From positions 1,178,001 through 1,242,000 of the forward strand of contig NZ_JAABLQ010000001.1 in assembly GCF_009915765.1 (NCBI RefSeq): a stretch of 64,000 nt of DNA. The letters are read 5' to 3'. Source of the DNA: Pannonibacter sp. XCT-53. GTDB taxonomy: Bacteria > Pseudomonadota > Alphaproteobacteria > Rhizobiales > Stappiaceae. Shown here piece after piece: positions 10,809 through 19,332 of this stretch (position 1 is the first letter of the stretch; each line of letters starts with the position of its first letter). The translations under genes were made by a program, and so were the position numbers. The notes under the pieces are model-generated. The model searched no databases. It saw only the letters and a list, made by a program, of their open reading frames with translations, and was not told where the DNA came from.

Positions 10809-12071
10809 ATGAGACGAGTCGTCGTTACCGGTATGGGCATGGTCACTCCGCTTGGCTGCGGTGTTGACGTGACCTGGAAGAAGATCCTGGCAGGCCAGAG
10901 CGGGGCGCAGCGCGTCACAGGCTTTGATGTCGATGATCTTGCCTGTCAGATTGCGTGTCAGATCCCGCGCGATCCCTCGGTCGAGGGGGCCTACAATCCA
11001 GATGACTGGATGGATCCGAAAGAGCAGCGCAAGGTCGATGATTTCATCATCTATGCCATGGCTGCCGCGGACCAGGCCCTTGCCGATGCCAACTGGAAGC
11101 CTCAGACCTACGACGAGCAGGTTCGCTCGGGCGTGCTGATCGGCTCCGGCATCGGCGGGCTCCAGGGCATCGAAGAGGCGGCGCATGTGCTCCGTGACAA
11201 GGGCCCGCGCCGCATCAGCCCGTTCTTCATCCCGGGCCGTCTGATCAACCTGGCCGGTGGTCAGGTGTCGATCCGCCACGGCCTGAAGGGCCCCAATCAT
11301 GCGGTCGTGACCGCCTGCTCGACCGGCGCCCATGCCATCGGCGACGCTGCCCGTCTCATTGCCTTTGGCGATGCGGACGTGATGGTGGCCGGCGGCACCG
11401 AATCGCCGATCTGCCGCCTGTCGCTGGCGGGCTTTGCCGCCTGCCGCGCCCTGGCGACCATCTACAACGACCAGCCCACCAAGGCCTCGCGTCCCTATGA
11501 CAAGGATCGCGACGGGTTCGTGATGGGCGAGGGCGCCGGCGTCGTGGTCCTCGAGGACTATGATCACGCCGTCCGTCGCGGGGCCAAGATCTATGCCGAG
11601 GTCATCGGCTATGGCCTCTCGGGCGACGCCTATCACATCACCGCACCGTCGGAAGACGGGGACGGCGCCTATCGCTGCATGAGCGCCGCGCTGAAGCGCG
11701 CCGGCATCATGGCCAGCGACATCGACTACGTGAACGCGCATGGCACCTCGACCATGGCGGACACGATCGAGCTCGGCGCGGTCGAGCGTCTGGTCGGCAA
11801 CGCGGCCGGACGTCTCACCATGTCCTCGACCAAGTCGTCCATCGGTCATCTGCTCGGGGCCGCCGGTGCCGTCGAGGCGATCTTCTCGATCCTGGCGATC
11901 CGCGACAGCGTCGCGCCGCCGACGCTCAACCTGGACACCCCGTCCGTCGAGACCGAGATCGACCTGGTGGCCCACAAGGCCAAGCCGATGAACATCGACA
12001 TCGCGCTGTCGAACTCCTTCGGCTTTGGCGGCACGAACGCCTCGCTGGTGTTCCGCAAGGTCGCAGCCTGA
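10809..12071 (+). CDS. fabF: 3-oxoacyl-ACP synthase II FabF
   Basis: FabF condenses malonyl-ACP with acyl-ACP. The 420-residue thiolase-fold enzyme begins MRRVVVTGMGMVTPLG. The catalytic triad is Cys170 (TACSTGAH), His311 (NAHGTSTMAD) and His347 (SSIGHLLGAAG). I chose ATG 10809 over the upstream in-frame codon at 10776 because the family begins at the RRVVVTG strand. It follows acpP by 64 nt. Confidence 0.97.
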   Translation: MRRVVVTGMGMVTPLGCGVDVTWKKILAGQSGAQRVTGFDVDDLACQIACQIPRDPSVEGAYNPDDWMDPKEQRKVDDFIIYAMAAADQALADANWKPQTYDEQVRSGVLIGSGIGGLQGIEEAAHVLRDKGPRRISPFFIPGRLINLAGGQVSIRHGLKGPNHAVVTACSTGAHAIGDAARLIAFGDADVMVAGGTESPICRLSLAGFAACRALATIYNDQPTKASRPYDKDRDGFVMGEGAGVVVLEDYDHAVRRGAKIYAEVIGYGLSGDAYHITAPSEDGDGAYRCMSAALKRAGIMASDIDYVNAHGTSTMADTIELGAVERLVGNAAGRLTMSSTKSSIGHLLGAAGAVEAIFSILAIRDSVAPPTLNLDTPSVETEIDLVAHKAKPMNIDIALSNSFGFGGTNASLVFRKVAA

Positions 12072-12086
12072 GCCACGGGCTGCTGC

Positions 12087-12109
12087 GGCGGCGCGGAGCC
12101 CGCGCCGCC
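12087..12109 (+). terminator. Stem-loop after fabF
   Basis: A perfect 10-bp GC stem, GGCGGCGCGG with CCGCGCCGCC and loop AGC, starts 16 nt after the fabF stop. There is no T run, so it may be an RNA-stabilising hairpin or a weak terminator rather than a full stop before mltG. Confidence 0.45.
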
Positions 12110-12280
12110 GGACGGTCGGCGAGACCATCGCTGTTTCGCCCCAATCGGCAGGTTTAACCTCCCGGGGGCGGCTGCCAGGGGACAGGTCCCTGCCACAAGT
12201 CCCCTCGACAGTGCAGTCCCCGCCGGCTTGCCCGCAAGGCACCGGACGGATGCAGACGGACCCGGAGGAACGAGCGACCC

Positions 12281-13411
12281 ATGCGACTCAAGCCGAAAAG
12301 CCCCCGCGAGGCGATCCAGCCGGACCGGGCTCCAGAGCCGCCAGCCCGTTCGCGCCATGTGCGCAATCCCTTCGTCATTCTCATCAACCTGATCCTCAGC
12401 AGCGTCGTGCTGATGATGCTGGCCGCCGGCGCGGGCCTCTACTGGGGCAAGCTCGAGTTCGACGCGCCCGGCCCGCTGCAGGCGGACCGGACGGTGATCA
12501 TCTCCTCCGGTCAGGGCCTCACCACGATTGCCGAAACGCTGGAGGCCAACCGGGTCATCAGCAACGCCTGGGTGTTTGACCTCGGCGTGCGCGCCTACAA
12601 GAACGCCGGCCGGCTGAAGGCCGGCGAATATGCCTTCAAGGCCGGCGTGACCATGAACGAGGTCATGCGCGACCTGGTCGAAGGCAATGCCGTCACCCAT
12701 TCGGTGACCGTGCCGGAAGGCTGGTCGACGGCGCAGGTAATCGCAAGGCTCAAGGAAAACGAGATCCTGACTGGCGAGATCACGCGCATCCCGGGCGAGG
12801 GCGAGGTCCTGCCGGAAACCTACACCTTCACGCGCGGGGCCACGCGCCAGCAGATCCTCGACCAGATGGTCGCCGCGCAGGAGAAGCTCCTGCGCGAGAT
12901 CTGGAGCCGGCGCAGCGAGAACCTGCCGATCAAGACGCCGGAAGAACTCGTCATCCTTGCCTCCATCGTCGAGAAGGAAACGGCGAAGGCCGATGAACGG
13001 ACCCGTGTGGCGGGCGTGTTTGTCAACCGGCTGAACCGGTCGATGCCGCTGCAATCGGACCCGACCATTCTCTACGGTCTTTATGGCGGCGAGGCCTGGA
13101 CGCGCGACCGCTCGGCGATCACCCGCGCCGATCTCGACAAGAAGACCGAGTACAACACCTACCAGATCCCGGCGCTCCCGCCCGGGCCCATCGGCAATCC
13201 CGGCCGGGCGGCCATGGAAGCCGTGGCCAATCCGTCGCGGACGAAGGATCTCTACTTCGTGGCCGACGGCACCGGCGGGCATGTCTTTGCCGAAACCTAC
13301 GAGCAGCATCAGCAGAACGTGCGAAAGTGGCGCGAGATCGAGCGGGCGCTGCGGGCCCAGCAGCAGTCGGCCCCGGCCGCGCCGCAGGCAGCGCCGGCAA
13401 CTTCCAACTGA
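12281..13411 (+). CDS. mltG: Endolytic transglycosylase MltG (YceG-like)
   Basis: MltG cleaves nascent peptidoglycan strands at the inner membrane and is thought to set glycan length. The 376-residue protein has a basic cytoplasmic N-terminus, one transmembrane helix at about residues 30-52, a LysM-like region, and the YceG catalytic domain. The catalytic Glu is expected in ILASIVEKET. An Ala/Pro-rich tail closes it. Synteny fabF-mltG-yicC-gmk is standard in Hyphomicrobiales. A GGAGGA Shine-Dalgarno sits about 12 nt upstream. Confidence 0.93.
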   Translation: MRLKPKSPREAIQPDRAPEPPARSRHVRNPFVILINLILSSVVLMMLAAGAGLYWGKLEFDAPGPLQADRTVIISSGQGLTTIAETLEANRVISNAWVFDLGVRAYKNAGRLKAGEYAFKAGVTMNEVMRDLVEGNAVTHSVTVPEGWSTAQVIARLKENEILTGEITRIPGEGEVLPETYTFTRGATRQQILDQMVAAQEKLLREIWSRRSENLPIKTPEELVILASIVEKETAKADERTRVAGVFVNRLNRSMPLQSDPTILYGLYGGEAWTRDRSAITRADLDKKTEYNTYQIPALPPGPIGNPGRAAMEAVANPSRTKDLYFVADGTGGHVFAETYEQHQQNVRKWREIERALRAQQQSAPAAPQAAPATSN

Positions 13412-13465
13412 CACCGGCGGCCCGGACAGCGTCCGGCGCCCCGGTCCTTGCAAGGAACACGTGAC

Positions 13466-14356
13466 ATGGCGCTTGCCAGCATGACGGGCTTTGCCCGGGT
13501 CGAAGGGGCCGCCGGCCCCGTGCGCTGGACCTGGGAGCTGCGCTCGGTCAACGGCAAGAGCCTCGACCTGCGGCTGCGTCTGCCGTCGGGCCTTGAGGAG
13601 CTCGAGGGGCCGCTCAAGGAGCAGGCGGCCCGGGTGCTGTCGCGTGGCAACGTGTCGGCCAACCTCTCGATGCAGCGCGACCAGGGCGAGGCTGTGCTGA
13701 CGGTGAACGAGGCCGCGCTGGAGGCGGTGCTGCGGGCGCTGCAACTCCTGCACCGCCGGATGCCGGAAGCCGCGCCGCCGTCACTGGACGGCATCCTGGC
13801 GCACAAGGGCGTGCTGGAACTGAAGGAGCCGGTCGAGGACGAGGCCAGCCGCGCCGCGTTCCTCGCGGCGCTCGCCGCCAGCTTCGACACGGCCCTCGTC
13901 GCGCTTGCCGAGATGCGGGCGCGCGAAGGGGCCGCCATCGGCGCGGTCCTGGGCGGGCATCTCGACACGATCGCGCGGGCGACCGCTGCCGCAGAAGCCG
14001 TGCCGGCGCGCCAGCCGGAGGCGATCCGGGCCCGCCTGAAGCAGCAGGTCGAGGATCTGGTCGGCGCCGTGCCGGCGCTGGATCCGCAGCGGCTGGCCCA
14101 GGAAGCCGCCCTGCTGGCAGCCAAGGCGGATGTGCGCGAGGAGCTTGACCGGCTGACGGCCCATGTGGGCGCGGCGCGCAAGCTTCTGGCCGAGGGCGGC
14201 CCGGTTGGCCGCAAGCTCGATTTTCTGGCGCAGGAATTCAACCGCGAAGCCAACACGCTGTGCTCCAAGTCGAATGACGTGGCCCTGACGGCCATCGGCC
14301 TGGAGCTGAAGGCGGTGATCGACCAGCTTCGCGAGCAAGTTCAGAACCTGGAGTGA
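13466..14356 (+). CDS. YicC/YloC family endoribonuclease
   Basis: YicC-type proteins are stress-linked endoribonucleases. The 296-residue protein starts [11 protein letters not shown], the conserved YicC N-terminus, and ends with the DUF1732-type segment containing [27 protein letters not shown] Shine-Dalgarno precedes ATG 13466; the in-frame TTG at 13448 is unlikely. It lies directly before gmk, its usual neighbour. Confidence 0.92.
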   Translation: MALASMTGFARVEGAAGPVRWTWELRSVNGKSLDLRLRLPSGLEELEGPLKEQAARVLSRGNVSANLSMQRDQGEAVLTVNEAALEAVLRALQLLHRRMPEAAPPSLDGILAHKGVLELKEPVEDEASRAAFLAALAASFDTALVALAEMRAREGAAIGAVLGGHLDTIARATAAAEAVPARQPEAIRARLKQQVEDLVGAVPALDPQRLAQEAALLAAKADVREELDRLTAHVGAARKLLAEGGPVGRKLDFLAQEFNREANTLCSKSNDVALTAIGLELKAVIDQLREQVQNLE

Positions 14357-14361
14357 TCCCC

Positions 14362-15066
14362 ATGGCTGACCAAGGCAAGCCGCACGGCGGCACCGTCGTC
14401 ACGGCCGACGAGGCGGAATCCCATCGTCGCGGCCTCATGCTTGTGCTGTCCTCGCCCTCCGGCGCCGGCAAGTCGACCATTGCCCGGCTTCTGCTGGAGC
14501 GGGAAGACAATCTCGAACTGTCGATCTCGGTGACGACCCGGCCACGCCGGACCAGCGAGATCGACGGGGTGCACTACCATTTCATCACGCGCGAGCGCTT
14601 CGAGCAGATGCGCGACCGCGGTGAGCTGCTGGAATGGGCCGAAGTGCACGGCAACTACTACGCCACGCCGCGCGATCCGGTCGAGAAGGCCCTTGGCGAA
14701 GGGCGCGACGTGCTGTTCGACATCGACATCCAGGGCACGTTCCAGCTCTATGACCGGATGCGCGAAGACGTGGTGTCTGTGTTCATCCTGCCGCCGTCCA
14801 TCGCCGAGATGAAGTCGCGCCTGCATCGCCGGGCCGAGGACACGCAGGAGGTGATCCTGCGCCGGCTCAAGACGGCTGTCGGGGAAATGCGGCACTGGAC
14901 CGAGTATGATTATGTCGTCGTCAACGAGGACCTGAGCCGCGCCTATGAAGCGGTCCGGGCCATCCTGAAGGCCGAGCGGCACAAGCGCGCCCGCTCCGCC
15001 GCCATCGGCCCGTTCATCGAGGGCATGGTCGGCGACCTTGAGGGGGAACTGTCCGGCGAAGGCTGA
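14362..15066 (+). CDS. gmk: Guanylate kinase
   Basis: Gmk phosphorylates GMP to GDP. The 234-residue protein has the P-loop [10 protein letters not shown], the GMP-binding SVTTRPRR segment and [16 protein letters not shown] 14362 lies 5 nt after the yicC stop; an in-frame GTG overlaps that stop. About 20 extra N-terminal residues precede the kinase core. A clear terminator follows at 15096-15126. Confidence 0.96.
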   Translation: MADQGKPHGGTVVTADEAESHRRGLMLVLSSPSGAGKSTIARLLLEREDNLELSISVTTRPRRTSEIDGVHYHFITRERFEQMRDRGELLEWAEVHGNYYATPRDPVEKALGEGRDVLFDIDIQGTFQLYDRMREDVVSVFILPPSIAEMKSRLHRRAEDTQEVILRRLKTAVGEMRHWTEYDYVVVNEDLSRAYEAVRAILKAERHKRARSAAIGPFIEGMVGDLEGELSGEG

Positions 15067-15095
15067 GCGGTGTGCCCTGCGAGACGGAAAGATTG

Positions 15096-15126
15096 GCCCG
15101 CCCCGGATCCCGGCGGCGGGCTTTTT
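15096..15126 (+). terminator. Rho-independent terminator after gmk
   Basis: The stem GCCCGCC with GGCGGGC encloses an inner CCGG/CCGG pairing and is followed at once by TTTTT. It sits 29 nt after the gmk stop and ends the fab-to-gmk plus-strand run. Confidence 0.85.
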
Positions 15127-15136
15127 GCTGCCAGGG

Positions 15137-16213
15137 TCAAAGCAGCCAGATGCCTTTTTCAATCGCATGGCCGACCAGGGCCTTGTTCTCGGCGCTCTCG
15201 GAGAAACCGAGAAGGACACTGGCTCGGTCCCATGTGCCGGATGACAGTCGCCCGATCCAGCCGGCAAGCCCCTCAGCGTCGGCGTCGCGGCCAAGGACAT
15301 TGTTGTACAGGGCGTTTATGTAAGTTCTGTCAGAGGGGGTGCGACCGTAGCGCTGGATGAACTCGGCCGATCCGATGAAGGCGGAGGATATCTGATGCAG
15401 CGACATGCCGGCGTCCACAAGTTTCACGTTGTGTCTCAGGCCATCGGTATCGGGTGTGCGGGCAAAGGCAGCCTGGTACAGGCGATAGGTCTGCCCGGCG
15501 GCACCATCGAGATCGAACGCAAGTATTCTGACGCCGTAACATGTAAACTCGACACGCTCGACGTTGACCAGTTCGGTTGACTGTGGGGTCACAGCTCGGT
15601 CAAGACTTATCAGATGACCATTGGAGGTCTTCTCGATCTTGTACGAGGATGGGCAACCCTGAATACGAAATGTGTCCAGTCCGCCCCTGCCATCAAAGTA
15701 GTTCTTTCCAGGTCCCAGGATGGCCAAATTGTTGAATTGATTTCCGTAGACGGTATCGTCTCCGGACCTGGCCGACACATTCAAGAAGTTCGTGTAAGTG
15801 TTTTCAATTGTCTTGCCGTCAAAAGTGCCGCGATAAGCGCCGCTCTCCATATCGAACGTCGTGATCTCCGACTTTTCCACGGCCGTCAAGCTGATCGCGC
15901 CGTTGCCGATCACCGTAGAGTTTGAACTGTAAACAGAAATCGATGTTCTGATATTGGTTTGAGAAAAGTCGACAAATCGAGGCTCTCCGCCAAAGCCGAA
16001 ATACATGTCTTTCGGCCGTTCCCACGTGCCGTAGAACTCTAATCGTTCGACGTTATCGATTGAATACTCATCCAAAAACGCAAGGTTTATCCGGACGGTA
16101 TCATAGCCAGCTCCACCATCCAGGCTGAATGAGCCAACCTTGGAATCCAGATGGAAGAAATCAGCCTCACCCGTCCCGACGTTCTCGCCATGCCTGATTG
16201 TGAACGTCGCCAC
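15137..16213 (-). CDS. DUF4214 domain protein with RTX-like N-terminus
   Basis: The product is 358 residues, of unknown function. No signal peptide is visible. The N-terminal half has beta-rich, Gly/Asp-rich segments resembling degenerate RTX repeats (LDGGAGYDTVRIN near 31; SGDDTVYGNQFNN and FDGRGGLDTF near 155-185). The C-terminal third matches the DUF4214 pattern: YQAAFARTPDTDGL, then NNVLGRDADAEGLAGWIGRL and a FSESAEN motif. DUF4214 often occurs in type I-secreted or surface proteins, so secretion is plausible but inferred. The gene is clearly AT-richer than its neighbours and lies between rsmA and gmk, which suggests transfer. It may have its own promoter in the 110-bp gap after rsmA. Confidence 0.8.
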   Translation of the reverse strand: MATFTIRHGENVGTGEADFFHLDSKVGSFSLDGGAGYDTVRINLAFLDEYSIDNVERLEFYGTWERPKDMYFGFGGEPRFVDFSQTNIRTSISVYSSNSTVIGNGAISLTAVEKSEITTFDMESGAYRGTFDGKTIENTYTNFLNVSARSGDDTVYGNQFNNLAILGPGKNYFDGRGGLDTFRIQGCPSSYKIEKTSNGHLISLDRAVTPQSTELVNVERVEFTCYGVRILAFDLDGAAGQTYRLYQAAFARTPDTDGLRHNVKLVDAGMSLHQISSAFIGSAEFIQRYGRTPSDRTYINALYNNVLGRDADAEGLAGWIGRLSSGTWDRASVLLGFSESAENKALVGHAIEKGIWLL

Positions 16214-16323
16214 TGCGATTACCCTTCAGATTGAAGCCTTGGAGGCTCCACTGATAAATTTCACGAGGGCGATCGGCAAGTAAAAGTTGCATCGTCTTTG
16301 GGGACGTCGCTTTTGTGACGCCC

Positions 16324-17166
16324 TCAGCTCTCCGCGAAACGCGCGGCCAGCCTGACGAAGCCGGGAATGTCGATTTCCTCGGCGCGCGCGGTCGGGGCGA
16401 TGCCGCAGTTGGCGATGCGCTGTTCAGCGTCCGGCTTCAGGCCCTTGAGCGAGGCGCGGAGCATCTTGCGGCGCTGGCCGAAGGCAGCTGCCGTGACGCG
16501 TTCGAGATCGGCCAGCGCGCAGGGCAGGGGCTCCGGATTGGGCTCGAGATGCACCACGGCCGAGGTGACTTTCGGCGGCGGTGTGAAGGCCTGGGGCCCG
16601 ATGTCGAACAGGATGCGGGCACGGGTGCGCCAGCCGGCGAGGACGCCGAGGCGGCCGTAATGGTCGTCATCCACGGTGGCGGTGATGCGCTGGCCGACTT
16701 CCTTCTGGAACATCAGCGTCAGGGACGCCCAGAACGGCGGCCAGACGGGCGTGGTGATCCAGTTGAGCAGCAGCTGGGTGCCGACGTTGTAGGGCAGGTT
16801 GGCGACGATCCTGACGGGATGGCCTTCGCCGAGTGCGGCGACATCCACCTTCAGCGCGTCGCCCTCGATCACGTCCAGCCGGCCCGGATAGCGGGCGCTG
16901 ATCTCGGCCAGCGCCGGCAGGCAGCGGCTGTCCTTCTCGATGGCAATGACCTTGCGCGCGCCATTGGCGAGCAACGCCCGTGTCAGGCCGCCCGGACCGG
17001 GACCGACTTCGACGACCGTGGCGTTGGCAAGGTCACCGGCAGCCCGGGCAATGCGCGAGGTCAGGTTGAGGTCGAGCAGGAAGTTCTGCCCGAGCGATTT
17101 CTTGGCATCCAGCCCATGGGTGCGGATGACGTCGCGCAGCGGCGGCATGTCGTCGATCTGGCTCAT
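16324..17166 (-). CDS. rsmA: 16S rRNA dimethyladenosine transferase RsmA (KsgA)
   Basis: RsmA dimethylates the two adjacent adenines near the 3' end of 16S rRNA, a late 30S assembly step. The 280-residue protein has [11 protein letters not shown] at the N-terminus, the SAM-binding [13 protein letters not shown], and the catalytic NLPYN. Its ATG overlaps the pdxA stop by four bases (ATGA), indicating translational coupling. Confidence 0.96.
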   Translation of the reverse strand: MSQIDDMPPLRDVIRTHGLDAKKSLGQNFLLDLNLTSRIARAAGDLANATVVEVGPGPGGLTRALLANGARKVIAIEKDSRCLPALAEISARYPGRLDVIEGDALKVDVAALGEGHPVRIVANLPYNVGTQLLLNWITTPVWPPFWASLTLMFQKEVGQRITATVDDDHYGRLGVLAGWRTRARILFDIGPQAFTPPPKVTSAVVHLEPNPEPLPCALADLERVTAAAFGQRRKMLRASLKGLKPDAEQRIANCGIAPTARAEEIDIPGFVRLAARFAES

Positions 17167-18182
17167 GCCACCGGACCTTCCCGGGTGAGCGCTGCCGCCA
17201 TCCGCACGGCGGCGGCGAAGCTGTCGCAGCGCGCCGCGCCGGTGCCGGCAATACCGAAGGCCGTGCCGTGATCAGGCGAGGTGCGCACGAAGGGCAGGCC
17301 CAGCGTGACATTGACCGTGTCATCGAAACCGATGGTCTTCACCGGGATCAGCACCTGGTCGTGATACATGCCGAGCACCACGTCGTAGGTGGCGCGGGCT
17401 GCGTCGTGGAACAGCGTGTCGGCCGGCCACGGGCCGGAGACGTTGAGGCCCTCGGCGGTCAGCATCTGCAGCACGGGCGCGATCAGGTCCCGGTCCTCGG
17501 TGCCCATGCTGCCGCCTTCGCCGGCGTGGGGATTGAGACCGCAGACGGCGATGCGCGGCCGCTCCAGACCGAAGCGGGTGACAAGATCATGATGCACGAT
17601 GCGGGCGGTGTCGGCCAGAAGCCCGGCCGTCAGCAGCTCGGGGACCCGGGCGAGCGGCACGTGGATGGTGACCGGCACCACCATCAGCTTCGGACCGGCC
17701 AGCAGCATCACCGGAAGGAAGGGGCCGGGCGCAAAGCGCTGTGCCAGCTCTCCGAGATATTCGGTGTGTCCGGGGTGCCGGAAGCCGGCGTCGTAGAGCA
17801 CTTTCTTGGCGATCGGGTTGGTGACGACCGCGGCGGCGCGGCCCTCGCGCACATCCTCGACGCAGGCGTCGATCGAGGCGATGACCGCGGCGCCGGTGGC
17901 CGGATCCGGGTCGCCAGGATGGTCGGCAACGGCCGGTCCGGTGGGCACGACCGGCAGCGCGTCGGCAAAGACGGCGCCCGCCTCCTCCGGCGCACAGGCG
18001 CGGCAGGGCACGTCGAGCCCGAGACGGGCAGCGCGGGCGGCCAGAAACGCGAGATCCCCGCGCAGGTAGAAGGGCGGAAGCTCAAGCTCCTCGCGCCGCG
18101 CCCAGGCCATCAGGGTGACGTCCGGGCCGATGCCGGCAGGCTCGCCGCAGGTGACGGCGAGGGCGGGGCGGGGAGCTGTCAT
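17163..18182 (-). CDS. pdxA: 4-hydroxythreonine-4-phosphate dehydrogenase
   Basis: PdxA oxidises 4-phosphohydroxy-L-threonine in pyridoxal 5'-phosphate synthesis. The 339-residue protein starts with the family motif [13 protein letters not shown]. It has [21 protein letters not shown] (metal-binding His) and the C-terminal [12 protein letters not shown]. It lies between surA and rsmA, the classic surA-pdxA-rsmA order. Confidence 0.96.
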   Translation of the reverse strand: MTAPRPALAVTCGEPAGIGPDVTLMAWARREELELPPFYLRGDLAFLAARAARLGLDVPCRACAPEEAGAVFADALPVVPTGPAVADHPGDPDPATGAAVIASIDACVEDVREGRAAAVVTNPIAKKVLYDAGFRHPGHTEYLGELAQRFAPGPFLPVMLLAGPKLMVVPVTIHVPLARVPELLTAGLLADTARIVHHDLVTRFGLERPRIAVCGLNPHAGEGGSMGTEDRDLIAPVLQMLTAEGLNVSGPWPADTLFHDAARATYDVVLGMYHDQVLIPVKTIGFDDTVNVTLGLPFVRTSPDHGTAFGIAGTGAARCDSFAAAVRMAAALTREGPVA

Positions 18183-18197
18183 CAGGACCGATCCGGC

Positions 18198-19136
18198 TTA
18201 CTTGTAGACGATCACGGCCGCGCGGCGCAGCTCCTGGACATAGCGGCGGGTGAGCTGCTCGCCCTCCTTCTGGCGCAGGTCGTCCTCGATCTGCGTGCGG
18301 GCGGAAATGTCGGACTTGATCTCCCGCTTCTTGCAGACAGCGATCATCTGGATGCCGCGTTCGGCGTCAAGCGGGGGCGTCAGACGGCCGACCTCGGTCT
18401 TGGCGATGACGTCCTTCATGTCCGCCGGCAGCTCGGTCTCGAGGCGGAAGCCGATCGACTTGACCACGACCTCGGACAGGCTGCGCGCCTGGGGCACGCC
18501 CTGCTCGCAGGAGGTGAAGGTCTTGCGCAGGGTCTCCGCCTCGCGCTTTCGCTGCACCTTGAAGTTGGGCTTGGCCTTTGCCGGGACGACGAAGATGACC
18601 TGCTGCAGCTCGTATTCGACGCTGACGTCGGCCGGCTTGTCCTTGTTGTTCTCGTCCGCGCGCGCCTTGCGCAGCGCGTTGACGATGTCGGTCTCGCTGA
18701 TCTGGACCTCGGCGCGGAAGCGCTGGCGCACCAGCTGGCTGAAGGCGATCTCGGCCTTGAGACGGTTGCGCAGGGTCTCGGGGTTCACACCAGCCTGACG
18801 CAAGGCATTTGCGAGATTCTGCGGCGTGAGATTGACGCGCTGCGCGATGCTGGCAAAGGCGGCGTCGACTTCGGACTTGGAAACGCTGACGCCCATGCGG
18901 CGGGCCTCGCGCAGCTTCAGGACGTCGTCGATCAGCTCCTCCTGCGCCTCGCGCGTGGCTGCCCCGCTGCTCTTGCGCTGGGTCAGGGAAATGAGGCGGG
19001 CGCGCTGCTGGATGTCGTAGGAGGTGATGGCCTGGTCGGCGACGATGACCTTGATGGAGGACTGGGCCTCGACGCGCGGGGCGGAGACCGTGGCCAGGAT
19101 CATGGCCATGCAAGCGAGGAGAAGTGACTTCTTCAT
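18198..19136 (-). CDS. surA: Periplasmic chaperone / peptidyl-prolyl isomerase, SurA-like
   Basis: The 312-residue protein begins at ATG 19136 with a signal peptide (MKKSLLLACMAMILATVSA, predicted cleavage after VEA). A SurA N-terminal domain follows, with ITSYDIQQRARL and EELIDDVLKLREARR. The C-terminal rotamase-like part is less conserved and there is only one such domain, unlike the two in E. coli SurA. SurA-type chaperones escort outer-membrane proteins such as LptD, whose gene lies directly upstream. The frame is open much further upstream, but that region has no protein-like pattern. Confidence 0.87.
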   Translation of the reverse strand: MKKSLLLACMAMILATVSAPRVEAQSSIKVIVADQAITSYDIQQRARLISLTQRKSSGAATREAQEELIDDVLKLREARRMGVSVSKSEVDAAFASIAQRVNLTPQNLANALRQAGVNPETLRNRLKAEIAFSQLVRQRFRAEVQISETDIVNALRKARADENNKDKPADVSVEYELQQVIFVVPAKAKPNFKVQRKREAETLRKTFTSCEQGVPQARSLSEVVVKSIGFRLETELPADMKDVIAKTEVGRLTPPLDAERGIQMIAVCKKREIKSDISARTQIEDDLRQKEGEQLTRRYVQELRRAAVIVYK

Positions 19137-19332
19137 GTTGTGACTGCCCGGGCCATCCTGCCCGGCGCCTCCCTGTTGCCGTCGCGGAACGGCATCCCCA
19201 CCGTTTTTCCGCTGCCTGTCGGTCCTGTGTGACCCACCACCGTTCTCAAGCCCATGGCGTGAAACCATGGCCAAAATTGGGAACTGCACCGCTTTTCGCC
19301 GTCGGCAGGCATCCCGGGGGCCGGCGGCGGCC

